From assembly GCA_020852155.1 (NCBI GenBank), contig JADZBJ010000197.1, positions 1-20,164 on the forward strand: 20,164 nucleotides of DNA, given 5' to 3'. Shown piece by piece: positions 6,244 through 13,736 of the stretch. The position numbers were made by a program, and so were the translations under genes. The DNA is from Saprospiraceae bacterium (lineage in GTDB: Bacteria; Bacteroidota; Bacteroidia; Chitinophagales; Saprospiraceae). How positions within the stretch are numbered: the first letter of the stretch is position 1; every line of letters begins with the position of its first letter. Under the pieces are notes generated by a model. That model made no database searches. It was given only the letters and a program-made list of their open reading frames with translations, and was not told where the DNA came from.

Positions 6244-8511
6244 ATGAAAGTAAACACCATTTTACGTTTTGCTCTTTTACTGCTGTTAACGACTGAAGTT
6301 AATGAATTGTTTGCCAGACACATCATTGGCGGCGAAATCACTTACGAGTATCTCAGCACAAACGGCAATACCAAGCGCTGGCGCTTTAAAATGACCATCT
6401 ATCGCGACTGTTCGAACTCGCTGGGCGCGCAATTTGACAATCCGGCTCAAATCGCCATTTGGCGAGGTACCTGGGATAACAGCGTTTTGCACGACAATTT
6501 CACGGTCAGCATTGCCAATCAAACCACGCTCGAACCCATACCGCCGGAATGTGTTTCTGCATTGCCCAACGTTTGCGTTCAGCGCGCCATTTATGTCTTT
6601 GAGCGCGATTTACCAATTCTCGCCGCGCCGCAGAGTTATTTCATTGTTTATCAGCGTTGTTGCAGAAACGAAACAATTAAAAATATCGTGCTTCCGGGCG
6701 ATGTCGGGGCGACTTATTACGTGGAGTTATCGGCCTTTGCGCAGCAACAAAACAACAACTCGCCGCAATTCAACAATTTTCCGCCCATCATTATCTGTAA
6801 TAACTTTCCCATCAATTTTGACCATTCTGCCACTGATGAAGATGGCGATCAAATTGTTTACAGTTTTTGCGCGCCGTATTCAGGCGGAGGTAAAATACTC
6901 AGCGGCCCTGGGCTTACGTCCTGCGAAGGCGCTATCCCTACCCCACCCTGTAGTCCGCCTTTTGACAATGTGCCGTTTGCCGTGCCCACCTATACGCCCG
7001 GCAATCCGATGGGCGGAAATCCGCAAGTGACTATTAATCCCGTCACTGGGCTGATTAGTGGAAAGCCAAGCGTTTTAGGGCAGTTTGTATTGGGCGTCTG
7101 TGCCAAGGAATATCGAAACGGGCAGTTGATCTCTACCCTGAAGCGTGATTTCCAGTTCAACGTCGCCGACTGCGAACCCACTGTCAATGCCAATATTAAA
7201 GAAGACACCTTACTAGGCGTACAACAATTCGTTGTTACGTCGTGCGGCAGCAACAAAGTCACTTTTGTCAACCAGAGTGTCCAGAAGCAATTCATTGACT
7301 TTTTTGAATGGCGATTTAACCTGGGTAACGGACAAACCGTCAGCGATAACACCAACTGGGATGCAACCGTGGTATTTCCGGATACGGGGCATTATTCCGG
7401 CATTCTGTTGCTTAATCCTAATACGCCGTGCGGCGATACAGCATTCATCAATGTCAATATTTTCCCGGAAGTAAAAGCAGACTTTGCCTACTCTTACGAT
7501 ACTTGCGTAGCAGGTCCGGTTATTTTTACGGATAAATCCTACGGCGATGCCACAGTGCAATCCTGGAACTGGCGTTTCGGCGTTCCGAATGGGCTGTCAA
7601 ACTTGAAAGATCCGACGTTTGAATACGATATTCCAGGGAATCACCCTGTGAAACTGACGGTAACAGACCGAAACCGATGTAAGGACGATACAACTGCCAT
7701 TATCAATTATTTCCCGGCGCCGCCTGTGATTATCATCAAACCCGACGCATTCATCGGATGTGTCCCGCAGGAGATATTTTTTGACAACCTTTCAAAACCC
7801 ATTGATGAATCGTACAAGATTGTCTGGGATTTTGGCGACGGCGACACCTCCATGAATGTCATCAGCCCGACGCATTTATACGACAGCGCAGGTGTATATG
7901 ATATTCATGTAGCCATTACTTCGCCGCTGGGGTGTTTTATTGAAAAGAATTTTCAGGATTTGATTCGAATGGAGCCGAGGCCAGTCGCTAATTTCTCTTG
8001 CGATCCGGATACTTTGCTGAGTCAATTGAACAACACAGTCAGTTTTACAGACCTGTCTATTGATGCAGCTCGCTGGAACTGGCAAATGGACCGTTTTAAA
8101 ACGCTGACAGAACAAAACCCGACATTTACATTCCCGGATACCGGACAAATGCGCGTGAGGCTGATTGTTACACATGCGCGCGGGTGCCAGGATTCAATGT
8201 TTAAAGTGCTGGATATTCGACCTGAAACCAGGTGGTTTATGCCCAATGCCTTCACCCCAAATGGCGATAGTAATAATGATCTGTTTTTTGGGAAAGGCGT
8301 ATTGGAAGGTGTGACTGATTTTAAAATGGCCATCTGGAATCGCTGGGGCGAACTGGTGTTTGAAACCAGCGACCCTAACGAGGGCTGGAATGGCCGACAA
8401 CAAAACACCGGAGGCATGTCGCCCGCGGGCGTTTACGTGTATGTGGTGAATTTTAAAGGGCCACGAGGCGAATTAAACGAATTTAAAGGATACGCGACCC
8501 TGGTGCGATGA
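6244..8511 (+). CDS. T9SS-exported PKD-repeat protein with type B C-terminal sorting domain
   Basis: The 755-residue product starts with a signal peptide (hydrophobic FALLLLLTTEV, likely cut near LFA-RHI). The HIIGGEITYEY opening that follows is typical of large Bacteroidota surface proteins. A Cys-rich N-terminal half (to about 310) is followed by four PKD-like immunoglobulin-fold modules. Cores of these modules include EWRFNLGNG, WNWRFGVPNG, IVWDFGDGDTS and WNWQMDRF, each followed by a DTG- or GVYD-type turn. The last 92 residues (from WFMPNAFTPNGDSNND, through WNRWGELVFE, to GYATLVR) are the gliding-motility-associated C-terminal domain, the type B signal for T9SS. The protein is therefore expected on the cell surface or released. 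PKD modules often mediate adhesion or glycan and protein binding; no enzymatic domain is visible. Its stop overlaps the next start as ATGA. Confidence 0.93.
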   Translation: MKVNTILRFALLLLLTTEVNELFARHIIGGEITYEYLSTNGNTKRWRFKMTIYRDCSNSLGAQFDNPAQIAIWRGTWDNSVLHDNFTVSIANQTTLEPIPPECVSALPNVCVQRAIYVFERDLPILAAPQSYFIVYQRCCRNETIKNIVLPGDVGATYYVELSAFAQQQNNNSPQFNNFPPIIICNNFPINFDHSATDEDGDQIVYSFCAPYSGGGKILSGPGLTSCEGAIPTPPCSPPFDNVPFAVPTYTPGNPMGGNPQVTINPVTGLISGKPSVLGQFVLGVCAKEYRNGQLISTLKRDFQFNVADCEPTVNANIKEDTLLGVQQFVVTSCGSNKVTFVNQSVQKQFIDFFEWRFNLGNGQTVSDNTNWDATVVFPDTGHYSGILLLNPNTPCGDTAFINVNIFPEVKADFAYSYDTCVAGPVIFTDKSYGDATVQSWNWRFGVPNGLSNLKDPTFEYDIPGNHPVKLTVTDRNRCKDDTTAIINYFPAPPVIIIKPDAFIGCVPQEIFFDNLSKPIDESYKIVWDFGDGDTSMNVISPTHLYDSAGVYDIHVAITSPLGCFIEKNFQDLIRMEPRPVANFSCDPDTLLSQLNNTVSFTDLSIDAARWNWQMDRFKTLTEQNPTFTFPDTGQMRVRLIVTHARGCQDSMFKVLDIRPETRWFMPNAFTPNGDSNNDLFFGKGVLEGVTDFKMAIWNRWGELVFETSDPNEGWNGRQQNTGGMSPAGVYVYVVNFKGPRGELNEFKGYATLVR

Positions 8512-9443
8512 GCGTCCCGATGCACGTTCGATGGTTGCAAAAAACAGCGCCTGCCCTACCCTTCCGATTATGGCAAAAATGGTCGGGTGAGCGCCTTTTT
8601 TTGCCATTTTATCACGTCGTCAGCGATGAGAATCCTGTACATATCCGGCATTTGTATCCGGTGCGCACCGTCAGGCAATTTGAAGATGATCTGGATTTCC
8701 TGCTGAAACACTTCGAGCCGGTTTCATTGGAACGTATTTTTGCGTATTCCTTTGATAATCAAATATTTACCAAGCCCTCATTCCACCTTACTTTTGATGA
8801 TGGCTTGCGTGAATGCTTCGATGTCATTCGTCCGATTTTACTTCAAAAAGGCATTCCGGCTACTTTTTTTCTCAATTCGGCTTTTGTGGACAATCAGGAT
8901 TTAATGTTTCGGTACAAAGCCAGTTTGCTGGCGGAGGTTGGGCAAACCCTGTCGCTGAATTGCTCCTATGCGGAACGCCACAAACTGGATGACTTAGCCA
9001 GCGCTTGCGGGCTTGATTTTCGCGCTTTTTTGCAACAACAAAAACCCTACCTGACTATCGCTCAGATAAAAAAAATGCGCGATGAAGGATTTACCTTCGG
9101 CGCGCACAGTGTAGATCACCCTTTGCTTTCTGCATTGAGCAAGGATGAGCAAATGCAGCAGATTTCACAAAGTATGGATTTTGTGAAATCTGCATTCAAT
9201 CTTGATTATCAGGCATTTGCCTTCCCTTTTACGGATGATGGCATCAATCCGGGTCAGTTGTTTTCAGAAAAAACAAAAACGCTTAGTTTCGGTGGCGCCG
9301 GTTTGAAAGCAGATGCTGCGCCACATCATTTGCAACGTTTTGCTATGGAACGAACAAGCCTTCCCGCTCGAGCCATTGTGAGCGCAGAATTTGCATACAC
9401 CTGCCTGAGAAAAATGGCGGGTAAACACCGCGTCGAACGTTGA
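8508..9443 (+). CDS. Polysaccharide deacetylase family protein (NodB domain)
   Basis: This 311-residue protein has a NodB-type carbohydrate esterase 4 core. FHLTFDDGL at 92-100 supplies the catalytic Asp97 and metal ligand Asp98. FGAHSVDHP at 197-205 supplies the metal-binding His200 and His204. KGIPATFFLN at 114-123 is the usual strand between them. Such enzymes remove N-acetyl groups from peptidoglycan, chitin-like or exopolysaccharide chains. There is no clear signal peptide, so the site of action is uncertain; a cytoplasmic or membrane-associated role in polysaccharide or glycolipid synthesis is possible. The start ATG overlaps the TGA of the PKD gene by 4 bp (ATGA), which implies translational coupling with the surface protein. 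The 3' end faces the aminotransferase across 32 bp. Confidence 0.9.
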   Translation: MSVPMHVRWLQKTAPALPFRLWQKWSGERLFLPFYHVVSDENPVHIRHLYPVRTVRQFEDDLDFLLKHFEPVSLERIFAYSFDNQIFTKPSFHLTFDDGLRECFDVIRPILLQKGIPATFFLNSAFVDNQDLMFRYKASLLAEVGQTLSLNCSYAERHKLDDLASACGLDFRAFLQQQKPYLTIAQIKKMRDEGFTFGAHSVDHPLLSALSKDEQMQQISQSMDFVKSAFNLDYQAFAFPFTDDGINPGQLFSEKTKTLSFGGAGLKADAAPHHLQRFAMERTSLPARAIVSAEFAYTCLRKMAGKHRVER

Positions 9444-9475
9444 AACTTAACCGTAACCAATTTCTGAAAATACGC

Positions 9476-10681
9476 TTACTTCAAGCGGGCCAATACTTCG
9501 CGCATACGGCGAACGGCCTCCCGAAGTTGCTCCTCTGAAGCCGCGTAACTCAACCTGAAACAATTCGGATCGCCAAACGCCGAACCCGAAACAAGGCCCA
9601 CATAAGCGCTGGTCATGATGTAATCACAGAAATCGTCAGCGTTGTTGATCACAATCTGGCCGTCCGTTTTCCCGAAATACGATGAAATGTCCGGGAAGAT
9701 GTAAAATGCGCCATCCGGGTGATTGGTCTTGATGCCCGGAATTTCTTCCAGCATGGAAATGACAATATCGCGGCGTTCGCGGAATGCTTCGCGCATTTGT
9801 TCGGTAGCCTGGAGCGAACTCATCAGGGCAACAGCGCCTGCTTTTTGTCCGAAAGACGATGCGCCACTGGTCACTTGACCCTGGATTTTGGCACAGGCGT
9901 CGGCGAGATATTTCGGGGCGCCCATGTAGCCCAGACGCCAGCCAGTCATAGCAAAGCCTTTGGCAAAACCATTGATGGTCACCGTGCGGTCTTTGATAGC
10001 CGGAAAAGAACCGATGCTCACATGCTCATGGGTGAAGTTGATGTACTCGTAAATTTCGTCGCTGATAACTACCACGTCCGGGTAGTTGGCCAAAACGTCG
10101 GCATAGGCCTTCAATTCTTCGCGGGTATAGACTGAACCGGTCGGATTGCATGGCGAAGAGAACAGCACAAACTTGGTTTTGGCAGTGATGGCCGCTTCCA
10201 GTTGCTGCGCGCTGGGTTTGAAATCACGTTCGACTCCGGCATAGACCATAACCGGCACGCCGCCCGACATTTTGACGATCTCGTAATAAGATACCCAGTA
10301 AGGCGAAAAGAGAATGGCTTCGTCGCCGGGATTGAGCAGGCTCTGACACAGGTTATACACCGTTTGCTTGGCGCCGTTGCTCACCACGATCTGCTCCGGG
10401 CGGTAATCCAGGCCATTGTCGCGTTTGAATTTTTCACTGATAGCCTTGGTCAGTTCAGGGAGTCCTGCGACGGGCGTGTATTTGGTGTAGCCCTCTTTCA
10501 GGGCCTGTGTTGCGGCGTCTTTGATATGATCCGGTGTGTCGAAATCTGGCTCGCCGAGGCTCAGGCTAATGACATCGTGGCCCAATGCGCGCAATTCGCG
10601 GGCCATTCGAGCCATTTTCAGGGTTTCAGATTCGGCAAGGCATTGAACGCGCTCCGAGAGCAGATTATGCGGATTGGACAT
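9476..10681 (-). CDS. Class I pyridoxal-phosphate aminotransferase (aspartate aminotransferase type)
   Basis: The 401-residue enzyme belongs to fold-type I aminotransferases, subgroup I-gamma (bacterial AspB-like). The PLP Schiff-base lysine is Lys241 in NGFAKGFAMTGWRLGY. Asn179 (PCNPTG), Asp208 and Tyr211 (ISDEIYEY) and Arg249 hold the cofactor. Arg376 in FRLSYA binds the substrate carboxylate, and SLGEPDFDTP (41-50) is the usual substrate-cap segment. It probably transfers amino groups between aspartate or a related amino acid and 2-oxoglutarate in the cytoplasm; the exact amino acid cannot be told. It stands alone as a transcription unit, with an apparent leader of about 130 bases. Confidence 0.94.
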   Translation of the reverse strand: MSNPHNLLSERVQCLAESETLKMARMARELRALGHDVISLSLGEPDFDTPDHIKDAATQALKEGYTKYTPVAGLPELTKAISEKFKRDNGLDYRPEQIVVSNGAKQTVYNLCQSLLNPGDEAILFSPYWVSYYEIVKMSGGVPVMVYAGVERDFKPSAQQLEAAITAKTKFVLFSSPCNPTGSVYTREELKAYADVLANYPDVVVISDEIYEYINFTHEHVSIGSFPAIKDRTVTINGFAKGFAMTGWRLGYMGAPKYLADACAKIQGQVTSGASSFGQKAGAVALMSSLQATEQMREAFRERRDIVISMLEEIPGIKTNHPDGAFYIFPDISSYFGKTDGQIVINNADDFCDYIMTSAYVGLVSGSAFGDPNCFRLSYAASEEQLREAVRRMREVLARLK

Positions 10682-10819
10682 TCGTAATGATATGAAATGA
10701 GTTGTCAGGTATGCGCTTTTGATTAAAACACAATGATTATCAATGACTTATCAGTGTGCTTATGCGCAAATGACGTGGGTGAAGTACTTAAAGAGAATAA
10801 TTTTCGATGAAAAACGCTG

Positions 10820-10851
10820 CAAAAGTAGCCAATTTTTCACTTCATCAGCAA
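10820..10851 (-). promoter_or_regulatory. Putative promoter for the aminotransferase
   Basis: On the minus strand TTG (10851-10849) is followed after 21 bases by TACTTTTG (10827-10820). The -7 element is an exact TAnnTTTG match at consensus spacing. The -33 element lies within the last codons of the sirtuin gene. Initiation here would give a leader of about 130 bases before the ATG at 10681. Confidence 0.5.
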
Positions 10852-11526
10852 CTCTAGTACTTTGGCAATTCCTGTAGAAGCGGGTTCGGCAATGATGGTC
10901 AGGTTAGGCATCCGACCCAGTTCATAATTCACTTGAGGACGCGGATCAACATAGAAAAACGGGATATCATAAGGCGCGTAGGCCATCAGTCCGGCGGCGG
11001 GATATACTTGAAGCGACGTGCCTGCAACGATGAAAATATCTGCCTGCTCCGCCAGGTCGGCTGCTGGTTCGAGCATCGGCACGGATTCGCCAAACCAGAC
11101 GATATGTGGCCTGAGTTGATAACCCCGTTCGCATTTGTCGCCCCATTTCAGGTCTTTTTCCCATGCGTAAACCAATTCTGGAAAACCGGCGGATCGAACT
11201 TTACGCAGCTCTCCGTGTAAGTGAAGAACATTGCTGCTGCCAGCCCTTTCGTGCAGGTCATCTACGTTTTGGGTAATGACATGCACCTCGAAATGTTTTT
11301 CCATTTCAGCCAGCGCAACATGGCCGGCATTCGGTTGTACGTCAAATAATTGACGACGGCGCTGATTGTAAAATTCGAGTACCAGTTCCGGGTTTTTCCG
11401 CCAACCTTCCGGCGTAGCAACGTCTTCAATGCGATGTTTTTCCCATAACCCGTCGGAATCTCTGAAAGTACTGATGCCGCTTTCGGCAGAAATACCGGCG
11501 CCAGTTAATACGACTACTTTTTTCAT
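10837..11526 (-). CDS. cobB: Sir2-family NAD-dependent protein deacylase (class III, zinc ligands missing)
   Basis: The 229-residue sirtuin removes acyl groups from lysines using NAD. The Rossmann motif GAGIS (9-13), the TQNVD motif (85-89), catalytic His104 in LHGE and a GTSLQVYPA motif from 169 are all present. Tyr53 and Arg56 in EFYNQRRRQ match the class III (SIRT5/CobB) pair that favours succinyl or malonyl lysine. The usual four zinc-binding cysteines are absent: where CobB has a CxxC after LHGE, this protein reads VRSAGFPE, and Cys132 is the only cysteine. The small domain must fold without structural zinc. The start overlaps the stop of the upstream secreted-protein gene by 4 bp. The protein is probably cytoplasmic. 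Confidence 0.93.
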   Translation of the reverse strand: MKKVVVLTGAGISAESGISTFRDSDGLWEKHRIEDVATPEGWRKNPELVLEFYNQRRRQLFDVQPNAGHVALAEMEKHFEVHVITQNVDDLHERAGSSNVLHLHGELRKVRSAGFPELVYAWEKDLKWGDKCERGYQLRPHIVWFGESVPMLEPAADLAEQADIFIVAGTSLQVYPAAGLMAYAPYDIPFFYVDPRPQVNYELGRMPNLTIIAEPASTGIAKVLELLMK

Positions 11527-12578
11527 GCAAATGGGTGGTATGGGGGATTTGTTGATTTATTGTTTTGTTTTTGCAGGATTTGCCGCTTGCGAGTATGCAG
11601 GGGTGAACCCTGCAGATACTGTTTGCCACGTGGGCGTCGGGCTTTACCGGAAATGTCCTTGGCTTTTCGGTTGTCCAATACGGGTTCGGGCCGGAATTCC
11701 TCATTCATGACATCATTGAAAACTTTATCAACAAATACCCAGCGGCCTTTTTCAAATTTGAAACCGTCGTAACTGCCGTCTGTGACCATGGTGACGCCGC
11801 GACCATACGGGCTGTTCATCGGAATCAAATGGTCAAGCAGAATCATCCCGTATTGTTCATCCCAGTTCATTTTACAACGGGTTTCAGCAGAATATTCCTG
11901 AAAAATACGCTTTTCTCCTGAAATATTGGCATTGGGGCCGCGATCAAAAACTTCTGCGCCGAAAACAGGCTTGCCCTCCGGTGTGAAGCGCAACACATCG
12001 AGTAATTTCCTTTTTTCAAAAAACGTGTAAGCGTCAAAGCCAAAAAGCAAATAAGATTTCCCTTCCGGGGAATCAAACTGGCGAAGATTGTAGTACAGCG
12101 CGCCATACCAGTTTTCAGGTGTGAGTTCGTCAAATACCGGCGGCTCATCAAACTCAAAACTGCGATCAATCAATGGGTGCAAAACCAGTTCGCGGCTGTT
12201 CATCTGAATGGCTCCGTAATAGCGATACGTGGAGTCATTGACGAACATTTGCCACGTAAATATCCTGAAAGTGCTGTCCGGCGGCGCCAGAACAGACATC
12301 GTGGTCAGGCGACTGAAGGGGTATTTATATGAATTTTCCACCTTCAGAGCGCGCACCAGCGATTGTACAAGGGTGCGGCAGGCAGCAAATCGCCGCTCTT
12401 CGATTGAATCGTTTACGACAGCATAAGCCAGTACCGCCAGTGTATCTTCATGCAAACGAAGTTGCTCGATAGCGGCCTTATCCAGTTTTTTAGATGGCTC
12501 AAGTTTGCTTTTTTGTGCTTGTGCCGAAAAAATGCCAAGCAACCAGCAGAGCGAGAAAAGGGCAATTCTAAAGGTCAT
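11523..12578 (-). CDS. Secreted or periplasmic protein of unknown function
   Basis: The product is 351 residues with a clear signal peptide (MTFRIALFSLCWLLGIFSAQAQ, cut after AQA). I do not recognise a named domain. The mature protein is rich in aromatic residues and looks alpha/beta. Segments such as YKYPFSRLTTMSVLAPPDS, IFTWQMFVNDSTYRYYGAIQ, WYGALYYNLRQF and YLLFGFDAYTFFEKRKLLDVL suggest a conserved beta-rich envelope protein. The last 45 residues are basic and low-complexity, and unlikely to be folded. The stop TGA overlaps the sirtuin ATG as ATGA, so the two are probably co-translated, though one is exported and the other is not. A weak promoter-like element lies 40-75 bp upstream. Confidence 0.85.
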   Translation of the reverse strand: MTFRIALFSLCWLLGIFSAQAQKSKLEPSKKLDKAAIEQLRLHEDTLAVLAYAVVNDSIEERRFAACRTLVQSLVRALKVENSYKYPFSRLTTMSVLAPPDSTFRIFTWQMFVNDSTYRYYGAIQMNSRELVLHPLIDRSFEFDEPPVFDELTPENWYGALYYNLRQFDSPEGKSYLLFGFDAYTFFEKRKLLDVLRFTPEGKPVFGAEVFDRGPNANISGEKRIFQEYSAETRCKMNWDEQYGMILLDHLIPMNSPYGRGVTMVTDGSYDGFKFEKGRWVFVDKVFNDVMNEEFRPEPVLDNRKAKDISGKARRPRGKQYLQGSPLHTRKRQILQKQNNKSTNPPYHPFA

Positions 12579-12617
12579 GGTCTGATTGATTTATGCTGTG
12601 TGTCGTTACGAATTTTA

Positions 12618-12652
12618 CAAAAAATATTATTTCCTGAAAACGTCAGGCAAAA
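12618..12652 (-). promoter_or_regulatory. Possible promoter for the secreted protein-sirtuin pair
   Basis: On the minus strand, TTTTG (12652-12648) is followed after 21 bases by TATTTTTTG (12626-12618), which has one base more than TAnnTTTG. It lies between the iscA terminator and the ATG at 12578. This is a weak call from pattern and position. Confidence 0.28.
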
Positions 12653-12686
12653 CGATTGACAGGTTTAAAAATTGCCGAAATGAAAC

Positions 12687-12711
12687 AAAAAAGGCCACCG
12701 AAATGGCAGCC
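12687..12711 (-). terminator. Intrinsic terminator after iscA
   Basis: The minus strand reads GGCTGCC (12711-12705), a 5-base loop, GGTGGCC (12699-12693) and then six T. The 7-bp stem includes two G-U pairs. It lies 34 bp beyond the iscA stop and closes the isc operon. Confidence 0.7.
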
Positions 12712-12744
12712 TCTTGGTGTTTGAAACACAAATGTACGCATGCG

Positions 12745-13071
12745 TCAAACCGCAAAACTTTCTCCACAGCCGCAAGTGCGGGTCGCATTCGGATTGTTGA
12801 ATGAAAATCCTGTGCCGTTCAAACCGCCGGAGAACTCCAGTGTGGTGTTGAACAAGTACAAAAAACTCTTGAGGTCGGTCACGACTTTAACGCCATTGTC
12901 CTCAAAAACCTGATCGTTGGGCTTGGATTCATTGTCAAAATCCAGTTTGTACGACAGGCCGGAACATCCGCCGCTGACCACGCTTACCCGAACGAAAAAA
13001 TCATCGGCCAGGTGGCTTTTATGGCGAATTTCCTGAATTTTTTGTTTGGCACTTTCCGCTACGAAAATCAT
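12745..13071 (-). CDS. iscA: IscA/HesB-type iron-sulfur cluster carrier
   Basis: This 108-residue A-type carrier has the three invariant cysteines: Cys36 in SGGCSGLSY, and Cys100 and Cys102 in the C-terminal TCGCG. A-type carriers accept clusters or iron from the IscU scaffold and pass them to target enzymes. Length and motif spacing are normal for the family. It is the last gene of the iscS-iscU-iscA set, 99 bp after iscU on the same strand, and is followed by an intrinsic terminator. The sequence alone cannot separate IscA from ErpA or SufA; I prefer IscA because of the neighbours. Confidence 0.93.
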   Translation of the reverse strand: MIFVAESAKQKIQEIRHKSHLADDFFVRVSVVSGGCSGLSYKLDFDNESKPNDQVFEDNGVKVVTDLKSFLYLFNTTLEFSGGLNGTGFSFNNPNATRTCGCGESFAV

Positions 13072-13170
13072 AGTCCGTTTTTTTACCCGGATTTAAATGG
13101 TTGTCAATATTTCCGGGGTTGAGTTTCTGGTTTTAAAGATTTACAGACGCAATTCGTTCAAAACCGAATA

Positions 13171-13590
13171 TTAACCAGCTACCGTTGCGGCATCTTCTTC
13201 TACCGCAATACCGTTTTTCTGACGATAATCGGCAATGGCGGCTTTGATTGCGTCTTCAGCCAAAACGGAGCAGTGAATTTTAACCGGAGGAAGCGCGAGT
13301 TCTTCGACGATATCCATGTTGTCAATGCCGGCTGCTTCATTCAGGCTTTTACCTTTCAGCCATTCTGTGGCTAAGGAAGAAGAAGCAATCGCTGATCCAC
13401 AACCGAATGTTTTGAACTTGGCATCGCGAATCATGCCGGTAGATTCATCCACTTCGATTTGAAGTCGCATGACGTCGCCGCATTCAGGCGCGCCAACAAG
13501 TCCGGTACCAACGTTTTTGGCGTCTTTGTTCAATGAGCCAACGTTGCGCGGATTTTTAAAATGGTCAAGTACTTTTTCTGAGTAAGCCAT
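13171..13590 (-). CDS. iscU: IscU iron-sulfur cluster scaffold
   Basis: The 139-residue scaffold holds the nascent 2Fe-2S cluster. Cluster ligands are Cys37 and Asp39 in APECGD, Cys64 in TFGCGSAIASS, and Cys107 in KIHCSVLAED. Residues 100-104 are LPPVK, the recognition site for the HscA chaperone in ISC systems. The N-terminus (YSEKVLDHFKNPRNVG) is typical of true IscU rather than SufU, and the SufU-type insertion is absent. About ten C-terminal residues (EEDAATVAG) are extra. It lies between iscS (146-bp gap) and iscA (99-bp gap), and no chaperone gene is adjacent. Confidence 0.96.
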   Translation of the reverse strand: MAYSEKVLDHFKNPRNVGSLNKDAKNVGTGLVGAPECGDVMRLQIEVDESTGMIRDAKFKTFGCGSAIASSSLATEWLKGKSLNEAAGIDNMDIVEELALPPVKIHCSVLAEDAIKAAIADYRQKNGIAVEEDAATVAG

Positions 13591-13736
13591 GTTTATTGTT
13601 ATGTTTAAAGCAACAGTTATTTGTTCATTTTTTGCCGAACATGGAATAAAACAACGTTTTTACGCCATAATAAATCCTGTACAGCAAACTGGTTATAGGG
13701 TCAGGTGGACTTTGTATCGGCATAATCCGAAAATTA

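Noticed and set aside
9444..9475. Terminator between the deacetylase and aminotransferase genes
   Set aside because: The 32-bp gap has no stem followed by a T-run on either strand.
10837..12578. Sirtuin-based antiphage defence system (DSR or Thoeris-like)
   Set aside because: The sirtuin is a short stand-alone class III deacylase with conserved deacylase motifs; the partner is an exported protein and there are no defence-type domains or neighbours.
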